From positions 1-64,000 of the forward strand of contig NZ_JMIR01000021.1 of NCBI RefSeq assembly GCF_000714935.1: 64,000 bases of DNA, written 5' to 3'. Origin of the DNA: Tumebacillus flagellatus. Lineage in GTDB: Bacteria; Bacillota; Bacilli; Tumebacillales; Tumebacillaceae. The position numbers and the translations under genes were made by a program. Position 1 is the stretch's first letter. Every line of letters starts with the position of its first letter. The notes beneath the pieces are model-generated. The model saw nothing but the letters and a program-made list of their open reading frames with translations. It searched no databases and was not told the DNA's origin. Below, one piece after another: positions 7,304 through 14,827 of the stretch.

Positions 7304-7768
7304 ATGAAAAAAGCCCTGATCATCACCGATATACAGTCTGACTTCCTCGGCAACATGGATTACATATATCCGCTCTGCCAGAAGTATCTGGACAAGGCTG
7401 GCGATTCCTACGACCTCGTGATCCTCACCCACTGGAAGCACGAAGAGAACGAGAACGAAAACACCCTGCTTCTCCAACATAAGAAAGCGACCGTCATCGA
7501 GAAGCGCGGCTACTCCGCTCTGACCGACGAAGTGAAGCAACTGCTCCAAGAGAACAACATCGAAACCGTGCACCTCGGCGGCATCGACTCCGACATGGCG
7601 GTCATGGCGACGATGTACTCGCTGCTCGACGCGGGCTACAAAGTCCAAGTTCTCGAAGGTCTGCTTGCTTCCTACTCCACCCGCAACTGGGAGTCGACCA
7701 CGATCATGCGTTTCGTCCTCGGCGACGACAACGTCCTGCAAGTGGGCGGCGACCGCGTTTGGATGTAA
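7304..7768 (+). CDS. Isochorismatase/nicotinamidase-fold protein lacking the catalytic cysteine
   Basis: A 154-residue protein with the isochorismatase-like hydrolase fold. The first motif Asp is in ITDIQSDF (residues 6-13) and the Lys is in VIEKRGYSAL. The nucleophile motif, normally TDxCV, reads SDMAV within GGIDSDMAVMATMYSLLDAGY, so the cysteine is replaced by alanine. Amidase members need that cysteine, whereas true isochorismatases (EntB, PhzD) replace it with glycine and work without a covalent intermediate. The protein could therefore act on a vinyl ether or be catalytically silent. ATG 7304 has GGAAAGG upstream; it is monocistronic with its own promoter and terminator. Confidence 0.75.
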   Translation: MKKALIITDIQSDFLGNMDYIYPLCQKYLDKAGDSYDLVILTHWKHEENENENTLLLQHKKATVIEKRGYSALTDEVKQLLQENNIETVHLGGIDSDMAVMATMYSLLDAGYKVQVLEGLLASYSTRNWESTTIMRFVLGDDNVLQVGGDRVWM

Positions 7769-7794
7769 GTTTTCTATGTTTTTGCACGACGAAG

Positions 7795-7830
7795 AACCTG
7801 TGCGGCCCCGAGGCTGTGCAGGTTTTTTTT
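7795..7830 (+). terminator. Terminator of the isochorismatase-fold gene
   Basis: AACCTG and CAGGTT close a long stem (7795-7824) followed by eight Ts. Confidence 0.85.
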
Positions 7831-7904
7831 GTCAGGAGTAGCGGCGGGAAGGCTCGGAGACAATACCCTCAAGACTCTTGTGAGAGAAGGGGAGGGTGAA
7901 GAGC

Positions 7905-8075
7905 GTGTCCACACCGTCATGGGTCTATTGGGCCGGGTTGTACGACAGCAAGTTTGAAGCGTATTGTGCGGTGATGTGGGTGGAAGGCGACAAGCGCATC
8001 TACGGCAAGACGCCGCCGCAAGAGGTGGAGTTGTACCGAACCAACCGAGGAAAATTCGGGGTTCGTTTTAAGTAG
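7905..8075 (+). CDS. 56-residue hypothetical protein
   Basis: Short gene starting at GTG 7905, eight bases after GGAGGG, and ending at TAG 8073. The product begins MSTPSWVYWAGLYDSKFEAY and has a C-terminal segment KRIYGKTPPQEVELYRTN that looks like a small beta-rich domain. Aromatic residues are abundant (Trp, Tyr). Its own terminator follows 34 bases after the stop. Family not recognised. Confidence 0.6.
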   Translation: MSTPSWVYWAGLYDSKFEAYCAVMWVEGDKRIYGKTPPQEVELYRTNRGKFGVRFK

Positions 8076-8108
8076 CGCGTTTTCTGGACAATCTGATAGA
8101 GTTGGAAC

Positions 8109-8142
8109 CAAAAGCCGCTTGTTGCCTCGACAAGGGGCTTTT
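8109..8142 (+). terminator. Terminator after the 56-residue protein gene
   Basis: CAAAAGCC pairs with GGGCTTTTG and CTTGT with ACAAG; TTTT forms the end of the stem. Confidence 0.6.
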
Positions 8143-8203
8143 GTATGGGGTAAAGTAGAGGAAATACATAACAGTTTTTCGCGGAGTGGCGAGGTGAAGT
8201 TTT

Positions 8204-8473
8204 GTGCTGGAAGATGCGAAGTTTGTGATTGACATCCGCGACGAGGCGGAGTTTTTGGAAGGGCACATTCCGGGGGCGGTGCATTGTCCGCTGCAGGAGC
8301 TGTCGTATGCGCTGTCGGACGCGGATTATGACGACCTCGTCGTCGTGGTGTGCCGGACCGGCAATCGGGCGCAGCAGGTCAAAGCGTTATTGGAGCACGA
8401 AGGCTATCATAAGATAGAAGTGCTCCCCGGCGGCATGACCGCGTATCAGGGCGAGATTGTCAAAGGTGAATAG
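8204..8473 (+). CDS. Single-domain rhodanese-like protein
   Basis: An 89-residue rhodanese domain. It has the CH2A-like start (VIDIRDEAEFLEGHIPGAVH, residues 8-27) and the active-site loop CRTGNRA with the catalytic cysteine at about residue 50. It ends with the typical LPGGMTAYQGE turn. Such proteins carry persulfide sulfur or handle cyanide and thiosulfate. GTG 8204 follows GAGGTGA. The nearest sulfur-trafficking genes, a cysteine desulfurase and thiI, are 8 kb downstream; no operon link is seen. Confidence 0.85.
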   Translation: MLEDAKFVIDIRDEAEFLEGHIPGAVHCPLQELSYALSDADYDDLVVVVCRTGNRAQQVKALLEHEGYHKIEVLPGGMTAYQGEIVKGE

Positions 8474-8508
8474 TGCAAAAAGTGTGGGAGAGGTCACAGT
8501 TGCGGATT

Positions 8509-8531
8509 TTTGACTTTGACTGTCTTTGACC
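8509..8531. promoter_or_regulatory. CtsR operator in front of clpP
   Basis: On the minus strand the sequence GGTCAAA-GAC-AGTCAAA (8531-8515) matches the CtsR heptad repeat (A/G)GTCAAA-NAN-(A/G)GTCAAA exactly, and a third heptad TTTGACT is at 8509-8515. It overlaps the -35 box, so bound CtsR would block the promoter until heat or protein stress. Confidence 0.9.
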
Positions 8532-8554
8532 TTTGGGCGAAGTGTGCGTATACT
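8526..8554 (+). promoter_or_regulatory. Sigma-A promoter of clpP
   Basis: TTGACC at 8526-8531 and TATACT at 8549-8554, spacer 17 bases. The -35 box is inside the CtsR operator. Confidence 0.85.
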
Positions 8555-8603
8555 GAGAGTACGAACTGTAAGAAACTGATGGGAATAAGGGAGGTTGTCA
8601 TTT

Positions 8604-9197
8604 ATGAATCTGGTACCGATGGTCGTAGAACAAACATCTCGCGGAGAGCGTTCGTATGATATCTACTCGCGTCTGCTGAAGGATCGCATCATCTTCCTCG
8701 GCAGCGAGATCGACGACAATGTCGCGAACTCGATTGTAGCGCAACTCCTGTTCCTGGCGGCAGAAGACCCGGAGAAGGACATTCATCTCTACATCAACTC
8801 GCCGGGCGGCTCGATTACCGCCGGGATGGCGATTTACGACACCATGCAATGGATCAAGCCGGACGTGTCGACGATTTGCATCGGCATGGCGGCGTCGATG
8901 GGCGCGTTCCTGCTGACGTCGGGTGCGCCGGGCAAGCGCTACGCGCTGCCGAACGCCGAAGTGATGATCCACCAACCGCTGGGCGGCGCACGCGGCCAAG
9001 CGTCCGACATTGAGATCCAAGCGCGCCGCATCCTCAAGATGCGCGACAATCTCAATAAGATCATCTCCGAGCGCACCGGCCAACCGCTGGAAGTTATCGA
9101 GCGCGATACGGATCGCGACAACTTCATGGAAGCGGAAGAAGCGAAGAACTACGGGTTGATTGACAAAGTCATTCAAAACGTTTCGGAAGTGAAGTAA
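8604..9197 (+). CDS. clpP: ATP-dependent Clp protease proteolytic subunit
   Basis: Serine protease that forms the tetradecameric ClpP barrel and degrades proteins unfolded by ClpX, ClpC or ClpE. The product has 197 residues, normal for the family. The catalytic triad is visible: Ser98 in GMAASMGA, His123 in MIHQPLGG and Asp172 in DTDRDNF. ATG 8604 lies nine bases after GGAGG. The gene is under a CtsR operator and a sigma-A promoter, so it belongs to the class III heat-shock regulon. It is followed by a structured intergenic region and a terminator. Confidence 0.98.
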   Translation: MNLVPMVVEQTSRGERSYDIYSRLLKDRIIFLGSEIDDNVANSIVAQLLFLAAEDPEKDIHLYINSPGGSITAGMAIYDTMQWIKPDVSTICIGMAASMGAFLLTSGAPGKRYALPNAEVMIHQPLGGARGQASDIEIQARRILKMRDNLNKIISERTGQPLEVIERDTDRDNFMEAEEAKNYGLIDKVIQNVSEVK

Positions 9198-9253
9198 GTT
9201 CGTTCATGGCCGCGGAGGGATAAGAAAGCCAACCACGGCACAGCGGATGTGTA

Positions 9254-9312
9254 TGGCAACTGGCAGTTGAGCCAATGCCCGATCACTTTTTTGAGCGGGA
9301 TGGAATTTGCCA
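9254..9312 (+). other. Structured intergenic RNA segment downstream of clpP
   Basis: TGGCAA (9254-9259) can pair with TTGCCA (9307-9312), enclosing CCCG/CGGG (9278-9281 with 9296-9299). An alternative hairpin CAACTG-G-CAGTTG (9258-9270) competes for the first strand. I could not match it to a known riboswitch class. It could be a 3' UTR element or an attenuator ahead of the methyltransferase gene. Confidence 0.35.
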
Positions 9313-9317
9313 CAAGG

Positions 9318-9353
9318 GAGGCGGCAGGGGGAAACTCCTGACGCCTCTTTTGC
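9318..9353 (+). terminator. Terminator or attenuator between clpP and the methyltransferase gene
   Basis: GAGGCG (9318-9323) pairs with CGCCTC (9341-9346), with GCAGG/CCTGA pairing inside, followed by TTTTG. It lies about 25 bases before the GTG start at 9376. Confidence 0.65.
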
Positions 9354-9375
9354 GTGCGTGGAGGGTGGTTTTTTC

Positions 9376-10545
9376 GTGAGAGAGTGGTTTGAAGCGCAGG
9401 GGCGGGTTCCGTTTGTGCAGTTTATGGAGTGGGCGTTGTATCACCCGGAGTGGGGGTATTACACGTCGCGGCGCAAGAAGATCGGCAAAGAGGGGGACTT
9501 TTACACGGCCCCGAGCGTGAACCCGGTGTTTGCGGAAGTGCTGGCGGACGAAGTGGTGCGCATGGACGGCGGGCGCACGGTGATCGAGTTCGGCGCCGGC
9601 GAAGGGCGCTTGGCGCGGGACATGCTGGCGCGGTTTGCGAGCGAGCATCCGGCGTTTTTTGCCGAGGTGGAGTACTTGATCGTGGAGATATCTCCAACGC
9701 TTCGGGAGATGCAGCGGGAGACGATCGGAGAGCACGCGGGGAACGTGCGCTGGATGAGCGAGGAAGAGCTGCACGCAGGCGGCCCGTATGTGGGCGTGAT
9801 TCTGACCAACGAGTTGGTCGATGCGTTTCCTGTGCACCGCGTGACGCGGACGAAGGAGGGGCTGCGGGAGGTCTTTGTGGAGCTGGCGGTAGAGCAGGAC
9901 ACCGCGGGAGAGCTGAAACCGGAAGTTGAAGCGAGAGTTGAAGCATCGGGAGTCGAACCAGCTGATCGGAAGGTTGGAGGAGCTGGATTCGAGGAGAATT
10001 TTTCCCTTCGTTTTGTGGAATCTCTTGAGCCGCTGAGCACGCCTGAGTTGGCTGCTTATGTGGACAAGTACGCCCCGAAGATGATCGTCGGGCAAACCAT
10101 CGAGGCGGGCTTGGCGGGGATGGAGTGGTACAAGCGGGCGTTGTCGCTGTTGTCGTCCGGTCATATCTTGACGATCGACTACGGCTACGAAGCGGACATG
10201 CTTCATCATTCGTCGCGCCGCACGGGCACGTTGCGCGGGTTTTACCGCCATACGGTGACGGACGACCCGTACCAACACATCGGCGAGCAAGACCTGACCG
10301 CCGACGTAAACTTCTCGGCGTTGCGCAATCTGGGCGAAGCGGCGGGCTGGCAGACAGACTTTTTCGGCACCCAAGCCAAGTACCTGCTCCAATCCGGTAT
10401 CCTCACGCGCCTCACCAACGCCTGGAGCGCCGACCCGTTCCGCGATCCCGACATGAAACGCAACCGCGCCATCAAGTCGCTGATTCTCCCCGGCGGGATG
10501 GGCGAGCACTTCAAAGTGCTGGTGCAGAGTCGTGTCTCGCAATAA
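9376..10545 (+). CDS. MidA/NDUFAF7-type SAM-dependent methyltransferase
   Basis: A 389-residue class I methyltransferase of the family that includes mitochondrial NDUFAF7 (MidA), which methylates an arginine in a complex I subunit. The N-terminus has the family signature FMEWALYHPEWGYYTSRRKKIGKEGDFYT, of which ALYHPEWGYYTSR and GDFYTAPSVNPVF are the clearest parts. The SAM-binding motif is VIEFGAGEGRLARDML at about residue 75-90, and ILTNELVDAFPVHRV is the catalytic-loop signature. A linker of about 60 residues rich in Glu (about 175-235) interrupts the domain. The bacterial substrate is unknown. GTG 9376 follows GGAGGG; a TTG-initiated extension to 9307 would run through the terminator hairpin. 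Confidence 0.85.
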   Translation: MREWFEAQGRVPFVQFMEWALYHPEWGYYTSRRKKIGKEGDFYTAPSVNPVFAEVLADEVVRMDGGRTVIEFGAGEGRLARDMLARFASEHPAFFAEVEYLIVEISPTLREMQRETIGEHAGNVRWMSEEELHAGGPYVGVILTNELVDAFPVHRVTRTKEGLREVFVELAVEQDTAGELKPEVEARVEASGVEPADRKVGGAGFEENFSLRFVESLEPLSTPELAAYVDKYAPKMIVGQTIEAGLAGMEWYKRALSLLSSGHILTIDYGYEADMLHHSSRRTGTLRGFYRHTVTDDPYQHIGEQDLTADVNFSALRNLGEAAGWQTDFFGTQAKYLLQSGILTRLTNAWSADPFRDPDMKRNRAIKSLILPGGMGEHFKVLVQSRVSQ

Positions 10546-10550
10546 AATAC

Positions 10551-10590
10551 AAAAAGGACTCTGCGGCATCGTTCGGCAGAGTCCTTTTTA
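10551..10590 (+). terminator. Terminator of the methyltransferase gene
   Basis: AAAAAGGACTCTGC pairs with GCAGAGTCCTTTTT around an 11-base loop. Confidence 0.9.
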
Positions 10591-10639
10591 TTGCTAAAGA
10601 GAAATCAGAGAGAAAATTACCTCAAAGAGAGAAAAAGGG

Positions 10640-10669
10640 TTGCAAAGCAAAAAACCCCTATGGTAAATT
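10640..10669 (+). promoter_or_regulatory. Promoter of the accessory islet
   Basis: TTGCAA at 10640-10645 and TAAATT at 10664-10669 with an 18-base spacer and a TG one base before the -10. The region 10600-10730 is clearly A+T richer than its surroundings. Confidence 0.5.
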
Positions 10670-10731
10670 TATATCAGAAAGAGATGGCGGTCTCTTTCCG
10701 GAAATAAATCATTACCAAGGAGGTAATAAAA

Positions 10732-11601
10732 ATGGAACAACAGAACTATCTCGCTAGCATCAGCAAGTCCCTCGAAACTTTGGTGAAAGTCGAGCAACAG
10801 AAGAACGAGCTTCTGAAGTCGCTGGTAGAACATCTGGCAGGAAAAGAGGCTGTGTCTGTGCTGGACACGACCGCTTTGAACCAAGTTTTTGAGCAGTTGA
10901 AAGAGGAGACTATGCCGGATACTCATTATTCTCTCACAGCAGAACTGTTCTTGCAAGTCTCCAAGGTGTATCTGGATGAGGAGCGCCTGCGCGTCCTTAA
11001 CAAGAAAAAGAAAAAAGCTGCCCGCCGAGTTTCGATCAATCTGGGCAACGTCCTCGAAGACTTTTTCCAAGAATACTTGGAAGACGAGGCTGTTCTTGTC
11101 GAACGCGCCAAGGACGGACTGATCGTGTTCAAGAAGCATGATCGACCGTTGGCAACACTTAAGTTCTTTACTGATATGGGTTTTTTACGAGGGGACTATG
11201 CATACCAGTCCATTCAAGAAATCGTTGATCAATCTCAAACGCAGTATGGGGTACCTAATGATCGAGTCTTCATCGTGGTCTGTTCATTGCTTAACAGCAT
11301 CGATAAGAAACATGTCGAAGATCTGGTCGGCAAGATCGACTCGAACTGGGAGTTCTTGAACAACCATGAGAAAGTTGCGGATTTTGTCACGCTTTTCACC
11401 GAGAGAATGACCGCTTTGGAGCACCCGAAGAAGCAAGTCTATTTCATGGCGTCCGAACTCCATCCCAACGTGCTGGGCGACGAATTGTACCACGCTTACG
11501 AAGAGCAACGAGACCCGGCGGATTTTTTGAAGCAAGTCGAAACTTACAACTGGCTTTCCGATCTCACTGATCTGGTTCAAGAACTTAACGCGATTGTGTA
11601 A
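10732..11601 (+). CDS. Unknown protein of an A+T-rich accessory islet
   Basis: A 289-residue protein with AAGGAGG in front of ATG 10732. I do not recognise a named family. The first 45 residues form a likely coiled coil (SLETLVKVEQQKNELLKSLVEHLAG). A basic patch KKKKKAARR is at about residue 87. Residues about 95-200 alternate helices and strands in the order seen in PD-(D/E)XK nucleases, with DGLIVFKKHDRPLATLKFF where the catalytic strands would be; the Lys is there but the usual acidic residue two before it is Thr. The next gene in the same direction starts 78 bases later, so the two are probably one transcript. Composition differs from the flanking housekeeping genes, which suggests acquisition by transfer. 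Confidence 0.6.
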   Translation: MEQQNYLASISKSLETLVKVEQQKNELLKSLVEHLAGKEAVSVLDTTALNQVFEQLKEETMPDTHYSLTAELFLQVSKVYLDEERLRVLNKKKKKAARRVSINLGNVLEDFFQEYLEDEAVLVERAKDGLIVFKKHDRPLATLKFFTDMGFLRGDYAYQSIQEIVDQSQTQYGVPNDRVFIVVCSLLNSIDKKHVEDLVGKIDSNWEFLNNHEKVADFVTLFTERMTALEHPKKQVYFMASELHPNVLGDELYHAYEEQRDPADFLKQVETYNWLSDLTDLVQELNAIV

Positions 11602-11679
11602 GAAAATGCAGGTGTTCATCCAAAAGGAAGGGTAAGCACCGTCCCACCACACAGCACTTGGAAAATGGGGGAGATGTTC

Positions 11680-12465
11680 ATGGAAAGAAAACCGTATGTC
11701 TGGCAGATGGTGAAGGAAGCCGTTGAAAAGTGCGGGGGGAAAGCAACTAATGCTCAAATCCGACATTACATTGTCTCTAAATATGGAAACGTGAATGAAA
11801 ACACAATAAGCTGTCAGATTCTAACCTGCTGTGTCAACAAGGAATCCCGTGTCAACTGGCCAGAGAATCACAAGCCGCGATTGGCGAATTCCCAGTATGA
11901 TTTTCTGTATAGTACAGGGAGAGGCCAAGTGGAGCTGTATAACCCAGCACGTCATGGAAACTGGGAAATTTACTCCAAGGCAACTGGCAAATTGTCTGTT
12001 CGCCAATCGGAGTCCTCCACAAATCCGTGCCAGCAATCAACTGAAGAATCAAACATGATTCCCGCAGAAGGTCGACTCCGTGACTTCATAGTTAGAAATT
12101 TGACTAACCAAACGATTGGAAACCAAAAACTTCGGATATTCGTAGATCATGAGGGAGTTGGAGGGGTCGAGTATGAAACCGAGGTGGGGAAGATCGACAT
12201 CTTGACCTTGGACGAAGAAGACAATTTCGTTGTTATTATGCTCAATGAGAGCGTGGATGACGACCACGCACTTGCAAATCTCCTACGAAACATGGGGTGG
12301 CTAAAAGCGACCCTGTCTCCTGATCGAAGTGTTAAAGGAGTTTTGATTGCGGACACTTTTTCTGCCAATCTGCGTTATGCAACTTCTTTACTTCCAGAGG
12401 TAACTTTGCTGGAGTATACCTTACAAATCACTTTCAGCGAAGTTGCTGCTTCAATCCATGCTTAA
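11680..12465 (+). CDS. Winged-helix protein with a degenerate NucS-like nuclease domain
   Basis: A 261-residue, two-domain protein. Residues about 5-65 form a HARE-HTH-like winged helix (YVWQMVKEAVEKCGGKATNAQIRHYI region). Residues about 125-250 resemble the C-terminal nuclease domain of NucS (DUF91): EGRLRDFIVRNL, VGKIDILTLDEEDNFVVI, then LRNMGWLKATL and SANLRYATSLLPEV. In active NucS the strand after IDIL ends VIELK; here it reads VIMLN, so the catalytic Glu and Lys are both lost. The protein may keep DNA binding without cleavage. GGGGGAG precedes ATG 11680 at six to seven bases. It follows the unknown gene at 10732 and probably shares its transcript. Confidence 0.6.
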   Translation: MERKPYVWQMVKEAVEKCGGKATNAQIRHYIVSKYGNVNENTISCQILTCCVNKESRVNWPENHKPRLANSQYDFLYSTGRGQVELYNPARHGNWEIYSKATGKLSVRQSESSTNPCQQSTEESNMIPAEGRLRDFIVRNLTNQTIGNQKLRIFVDHEGVGGVEYETEVGKIDILTLDEEDNFVVIMLNESVDDDHALANLLRNMGWLKATLSPDRSVKGVLIADTFSANLRYATSLLPEVTLLEYTLQITFSEVAASIHA

Positions 12466-12485
12466 TATGTCTGAGAAGAGAGAAG

Positions 12486-12514
12486 GAGACACGGCATTCT
12501 CCTTGCAGTATAAT
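12486..12514 (+). promoter_or_regulatory. Possible promoter of the 31-residue membrane peptide gene
   Basis: A perfect TATAAT at 12509-12514 with GAGACA 17 bases upstream (12486-12491), a four-of-six match to the -35 consensus. Confidence 0.5.
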
Positions 12515-12553
12515 ACTCCTCAGGCACCGCAAACAAAGGAGTGACCCCGCCGC

Positions 12554-12649
12554 ATGTTTCTCAGAAGACTTTCCGTCGTCCTCTTCATCCTCTGCGTCCT
12601 CTTCTTGGGCCTGGGCATCTGGTTCTGGCAGCACGGACGAGTGGGCTAA
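12554..12649 (+). CDS. 31-residue single-span membrane microprotein
   Basis: A short gene starting at ATG 12554 behind AAAGGAG (12 bases away) and ending at TAA 12647. The product has a basic start (MFLRRL), one hydrophobic helix (SVVLFILCVLFLGLGIWFW) and a short tail QHGRVG. It has its own promoter-like TATAAT and a strong terminator directly after it, which supports a real transcript. Function unknown; it could also be a toxin-like membrane peptide. Confidence 0.5.
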   Translation: MFLRRLSVVLFILCVLFLGLGIWFWQHGRVG

Positions 12650-12654
12650 ATAGA

Positions 12655-12700
12655 AAAAAGGAAAGGCCGCGACACTCCCATACGTGTCGCGGCCCTTTTT
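12655..12700 (+). terminator. Bidirectional terminator between the microprotein gene and degV
   Basis: AAAGGCCGCGACAC pairs with GTGTCGCGGCCCTTT, with an A tract before and five Ts after. Confidence 0.9.
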
Positions 12701-12709
12701 AATTCTCCA

Positions 12710-13558
12710 TCAGGCTTTCGAGAAGTAGATGATCCCGTTCGCGCCCTTGCCGACGTGCGTGCCGATGACGCCGGAGAGTTCAAAGTCGAAGATGTTCGAG
12801 ACTTTCACGCCCAACTCCGTCAGCAGTTCTCTCCACACCTGCACCGTCCCTTGATCGGACGTGTGCCCGATCGCCACGGGGAATTCCATGTCGATCGGAC
12901 GCTCGGTGAGAAAGCGCTTCACGGCGAGAATGGCGTTTTTCTTGCCGCGTACTTTGTCGAACGCCTGCACGACGCCTTCATAGTCGAGGTGCAAGATCGG
13001 CTTGATGTTCAGAAGCGACCCGAACAGAAACGAGAGGTTGTTGATCCGCCCGCCCTTGCGCAGATTCTCCAGCGTGTCCACGGAAAAAACCAACTCTTGG
13101 CGCTTGCGCAATTCCGTCAACTCCGCTTGAATCTCGCCTGCCGTCCTCCCTTCCTCCGCAAGCTTGACCGCCTGCATCACCAACATCCCTTCGGCATACG
13201 TCGCCGACAGCGTGTCGTGAATCGTCACGCGCTCCGGCGACTCCACGAGGTCGCGCGCAATCTTTGCCGCTTGCAGCGTGCCCGAGAGCGTTGACGAGAG
13301 ACCGACGTAGAACACATCGTCTCCGGCGTCGAGAATTTTCTGAAACACGTCGCGAAACTTCGCCGGACTCGGTTGAGAAGTGGTCGGCAACTGCTTGGAG
13401 GCCGCCATCTTCGCATAAAACTCCGCATGACTCAACTCGATTCCGTCTGCATATGTCTGGCCGTCGATGATGACATTCAACGGGATGACTGTCACGTTGT
13501 GTTCTTCCAAAAGGGAATTCGGCAAATCGCAAGTACTGTCCGTCACAATTCGAAGCAT
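12710..13558 (-). CDS. DegV family fatty-acid-binding protein
   Basis: A 282-residue DegV-family protein. These bind a fatty acid between two domains and act, as FakB proteins, with the kinase FakA in incorporating exogenous fatty acids; whether this copy does so is inferred from the family. The N-terminus LRIVTDSTCDLP and TSQPSPAKF at about residue 65 are the family signatures, and LSGTLQAA and FSVDTLENLRKGGRI follow. The ATG at 13558 has AAAGGCGG ten bases upstream; two earlier in-frame starts overlap that site. No fakA gene is adjacent. Confidence 0.85.
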   Translation of the reverse strand: MLRIVTDSTCDLPNSLLEEHNVTVIPLNVIIDGQTYADGIELSHAEFYAKMAASKQLPTTSQPSPAKFRDVFQKILDAGDDVFYVGLSSTLSGTLQAAKIARDLVESPERVTIHDTLSATYAEGMLVMQAVKLAEEGRTAGEIQAELTELRKRQELVFSVDTLENLRKGGRINNLSFLFGSLLNIKPILHLDYEGVVQAFDKVRGKKNAILAVKRFLTERPIDMEFPVAIGHTSDQGTVQVWRELLTELGVKVSNIFDFELSGVIGTHVGKGANGIIYFSKA

Positions 13559-13595
13559 CAGCGGCATACCGCCTTTCAATACAAAGAATACACCT

Positions 13596-13604
13596 ATTAT
13601 ACCA
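13596..13604 (-). promoter_or_regulatory. Extended -10 promoter of the degV-family gene
   Basis: On the minus strand TGG followed by a perfect TATAAT (13601-13596). Confidence 0.55.
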
Positions 13605-13627
13605 CAAATGCCTCAATTCGGGAGGAT

Positions 13628-13656
13628 TGTCACACCCTGATCAATTGTGACATACT
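13628..13656. promoter_or_regulatory. Operator-like palindrome between degV and gap, with a CcpN-like box
   Basis: TGTCACA at 13628-13634 and TGTGACA at 13646-13652 form a perfect 7-bp inverted repeat with 11 bases between them. TGTGACATACT (13646-13656) also fits the box TRTGHYATAYW that I recall for CcpN, the repressor of gapB and pckA in Bacillus subtilis. It lies about 100 bases before the gap start. Confidence 0.5.
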
Positions 13657-13752
13657 TTTTCAGTGAAGAACGAAAATTAGTATGGATTATTGACGGCGTA
13701 TTGTGTACAATAGGGCTGTGACAACTTGACTGGGCTAGGAGGAACTACTTAC

Positions 13753-14775
13753 ATGGCTATTCGAATTGCGATCAACGGTTTTGGGCGTATCGGGCGCATG
13801 GTGTTTCGTGCCGCAGCAGTGAACCCGGAAATCGAAGTCGTGGCAATCAACGCAACTCACGATGTGGACGTATTGGCACATCTGTTGAAATATGATTCTG
13901 TTCAAGGGCGTTTCCAAGCGGACGTCCAAACCACCGACGACTCCATCATCGTCAACGGCCGCGCGACCAAGATCGTCGGCGACCGCAACCCGCTGAACCT
14001 GCCGTGGAAGGAACTGGGCGTCGATATCGTCATCGAAGCCACCGGGAAGTTCCGCTCCAAGGAAACGGCCGGCCAGCACATCACCGCCGGCGCGAAGAAA
14101 GTCATCATCACCGCACCGGGCAAGGATGAGGACATCACGATCGTCATGGGCGTCAACGACCACCTCTACGACGAAGAAAAGCACGACGTGATCTCCAACG
14201 CTTCTTGCACCACCAACTGCCTCGCGCCGGTGGCGAAAGTGCTGCACGAGAAATTCGGCATCCAGTCCGGCATGGTCACCACGGTGCATTCCTACACCAA
14301 CGACCAAAACAATCTCGACAACCCGCACAAAGACCTGCGCCGTGCGCGCGCGTGCGCGCTTTCGATCCTGCCGTCCACCACGGGCGCGGCGAAAGCGGTG
14401 GCCCTGGTCATTCCGGAGTTGAAGGGCAAGTTCAACGGCGTCGCTCTGCGCGTCCCGACCCCGAACGTCTCCATCGTCGACCTCGTCGCAACGCTTGAGA
14501 AAAACATCACGGCCGACGAAATCAACGCCGCGCTCAAAGAAGCGTCGCAAACCACGATGAAGGGCATCCTCGGCTACAGCGACGAGCCGCTCGTCTCCAT
14601 CGACTATGTCGGCGACCCGCACTCTTCGATCGTCGACGGCCTCTCCACGATGGTCGTGGCGGACAACACCGTCAAGATCTTCGCTTGGTACGACAACGAA
14701 TGGGGCTATTCGATGCGCTGCGTCGACCTCGCGCTGCTCGTGGGAAAGCGCTTGAAGGAAAAAGTGACCGCCTAA
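13753..14775 (+). CDS. gap: Glyceraldehyde-3-phosphate dehydrogenase, GapB type
   Basis: Type I glyceraldehyde-3-phosphate dehydrogenase of 340 residues. The NAD-binding start INGFGRIGRMVFR and the catalytic Cys152 in NASCTTNCL are clear. Two features match GapB, the gluconeogenic, NADP-preferring form, more than GapA: the loop after the second strand reads AINATHDVDVL and lacks the Asp32 that selects NAD, and the S-loop reads DNPHKDLRRARAC. ATG 13753 follows AGGAGGA. The gene is alone, not in the pgk-tpi-pgm-eno operon, as is usual for gapB. An operator-like palindrome precedes it. The cofactor preference is inferred. Confidence 0.93.
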   Translation: MAIRIAINGFGRIGRMVFRAAAVNPEIEVVAINATHDVDVLAHLLKYDSVQGRFQADVQTTDDSIIVNGRATKIVGDRNPLNLPWKELGVDIVIEATGKFRSKETAGQHITAGAKKVIITAPGKDEDITIVMGVNDHLYDEEKHDVISNASCTTNCLAPVAKVLHEKFGIQSGMVTTVHSYTNDQNNLDNPHKDLRRARACALSILPSTTGAAKAVALVIPELKGKFNGVALRVPTPNVSIVDLVATLEKNITADEINAALKEASQTTMKGILGYSDEPLVSIDYVGDPHSSIVDGLSTMVVADNTVKIFAWYDNEWGYSMRCVDLALLVGKRLKEKVTA

Positions 14776-14787
14776 TCCAAGATTTCC

Positions 14788-14827
14788 AAAAAAGCTGACG
14801 TTGCTCCGTGACGTCAGCTTTTTTTCG
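14788..14827 (+). terminator. Terminator of the gap gene
   Basis: AAAAAAGCTGACGT pairs with ACGTCAGCTTTTTTT around a nine-base loop. Confidence 0.95.
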
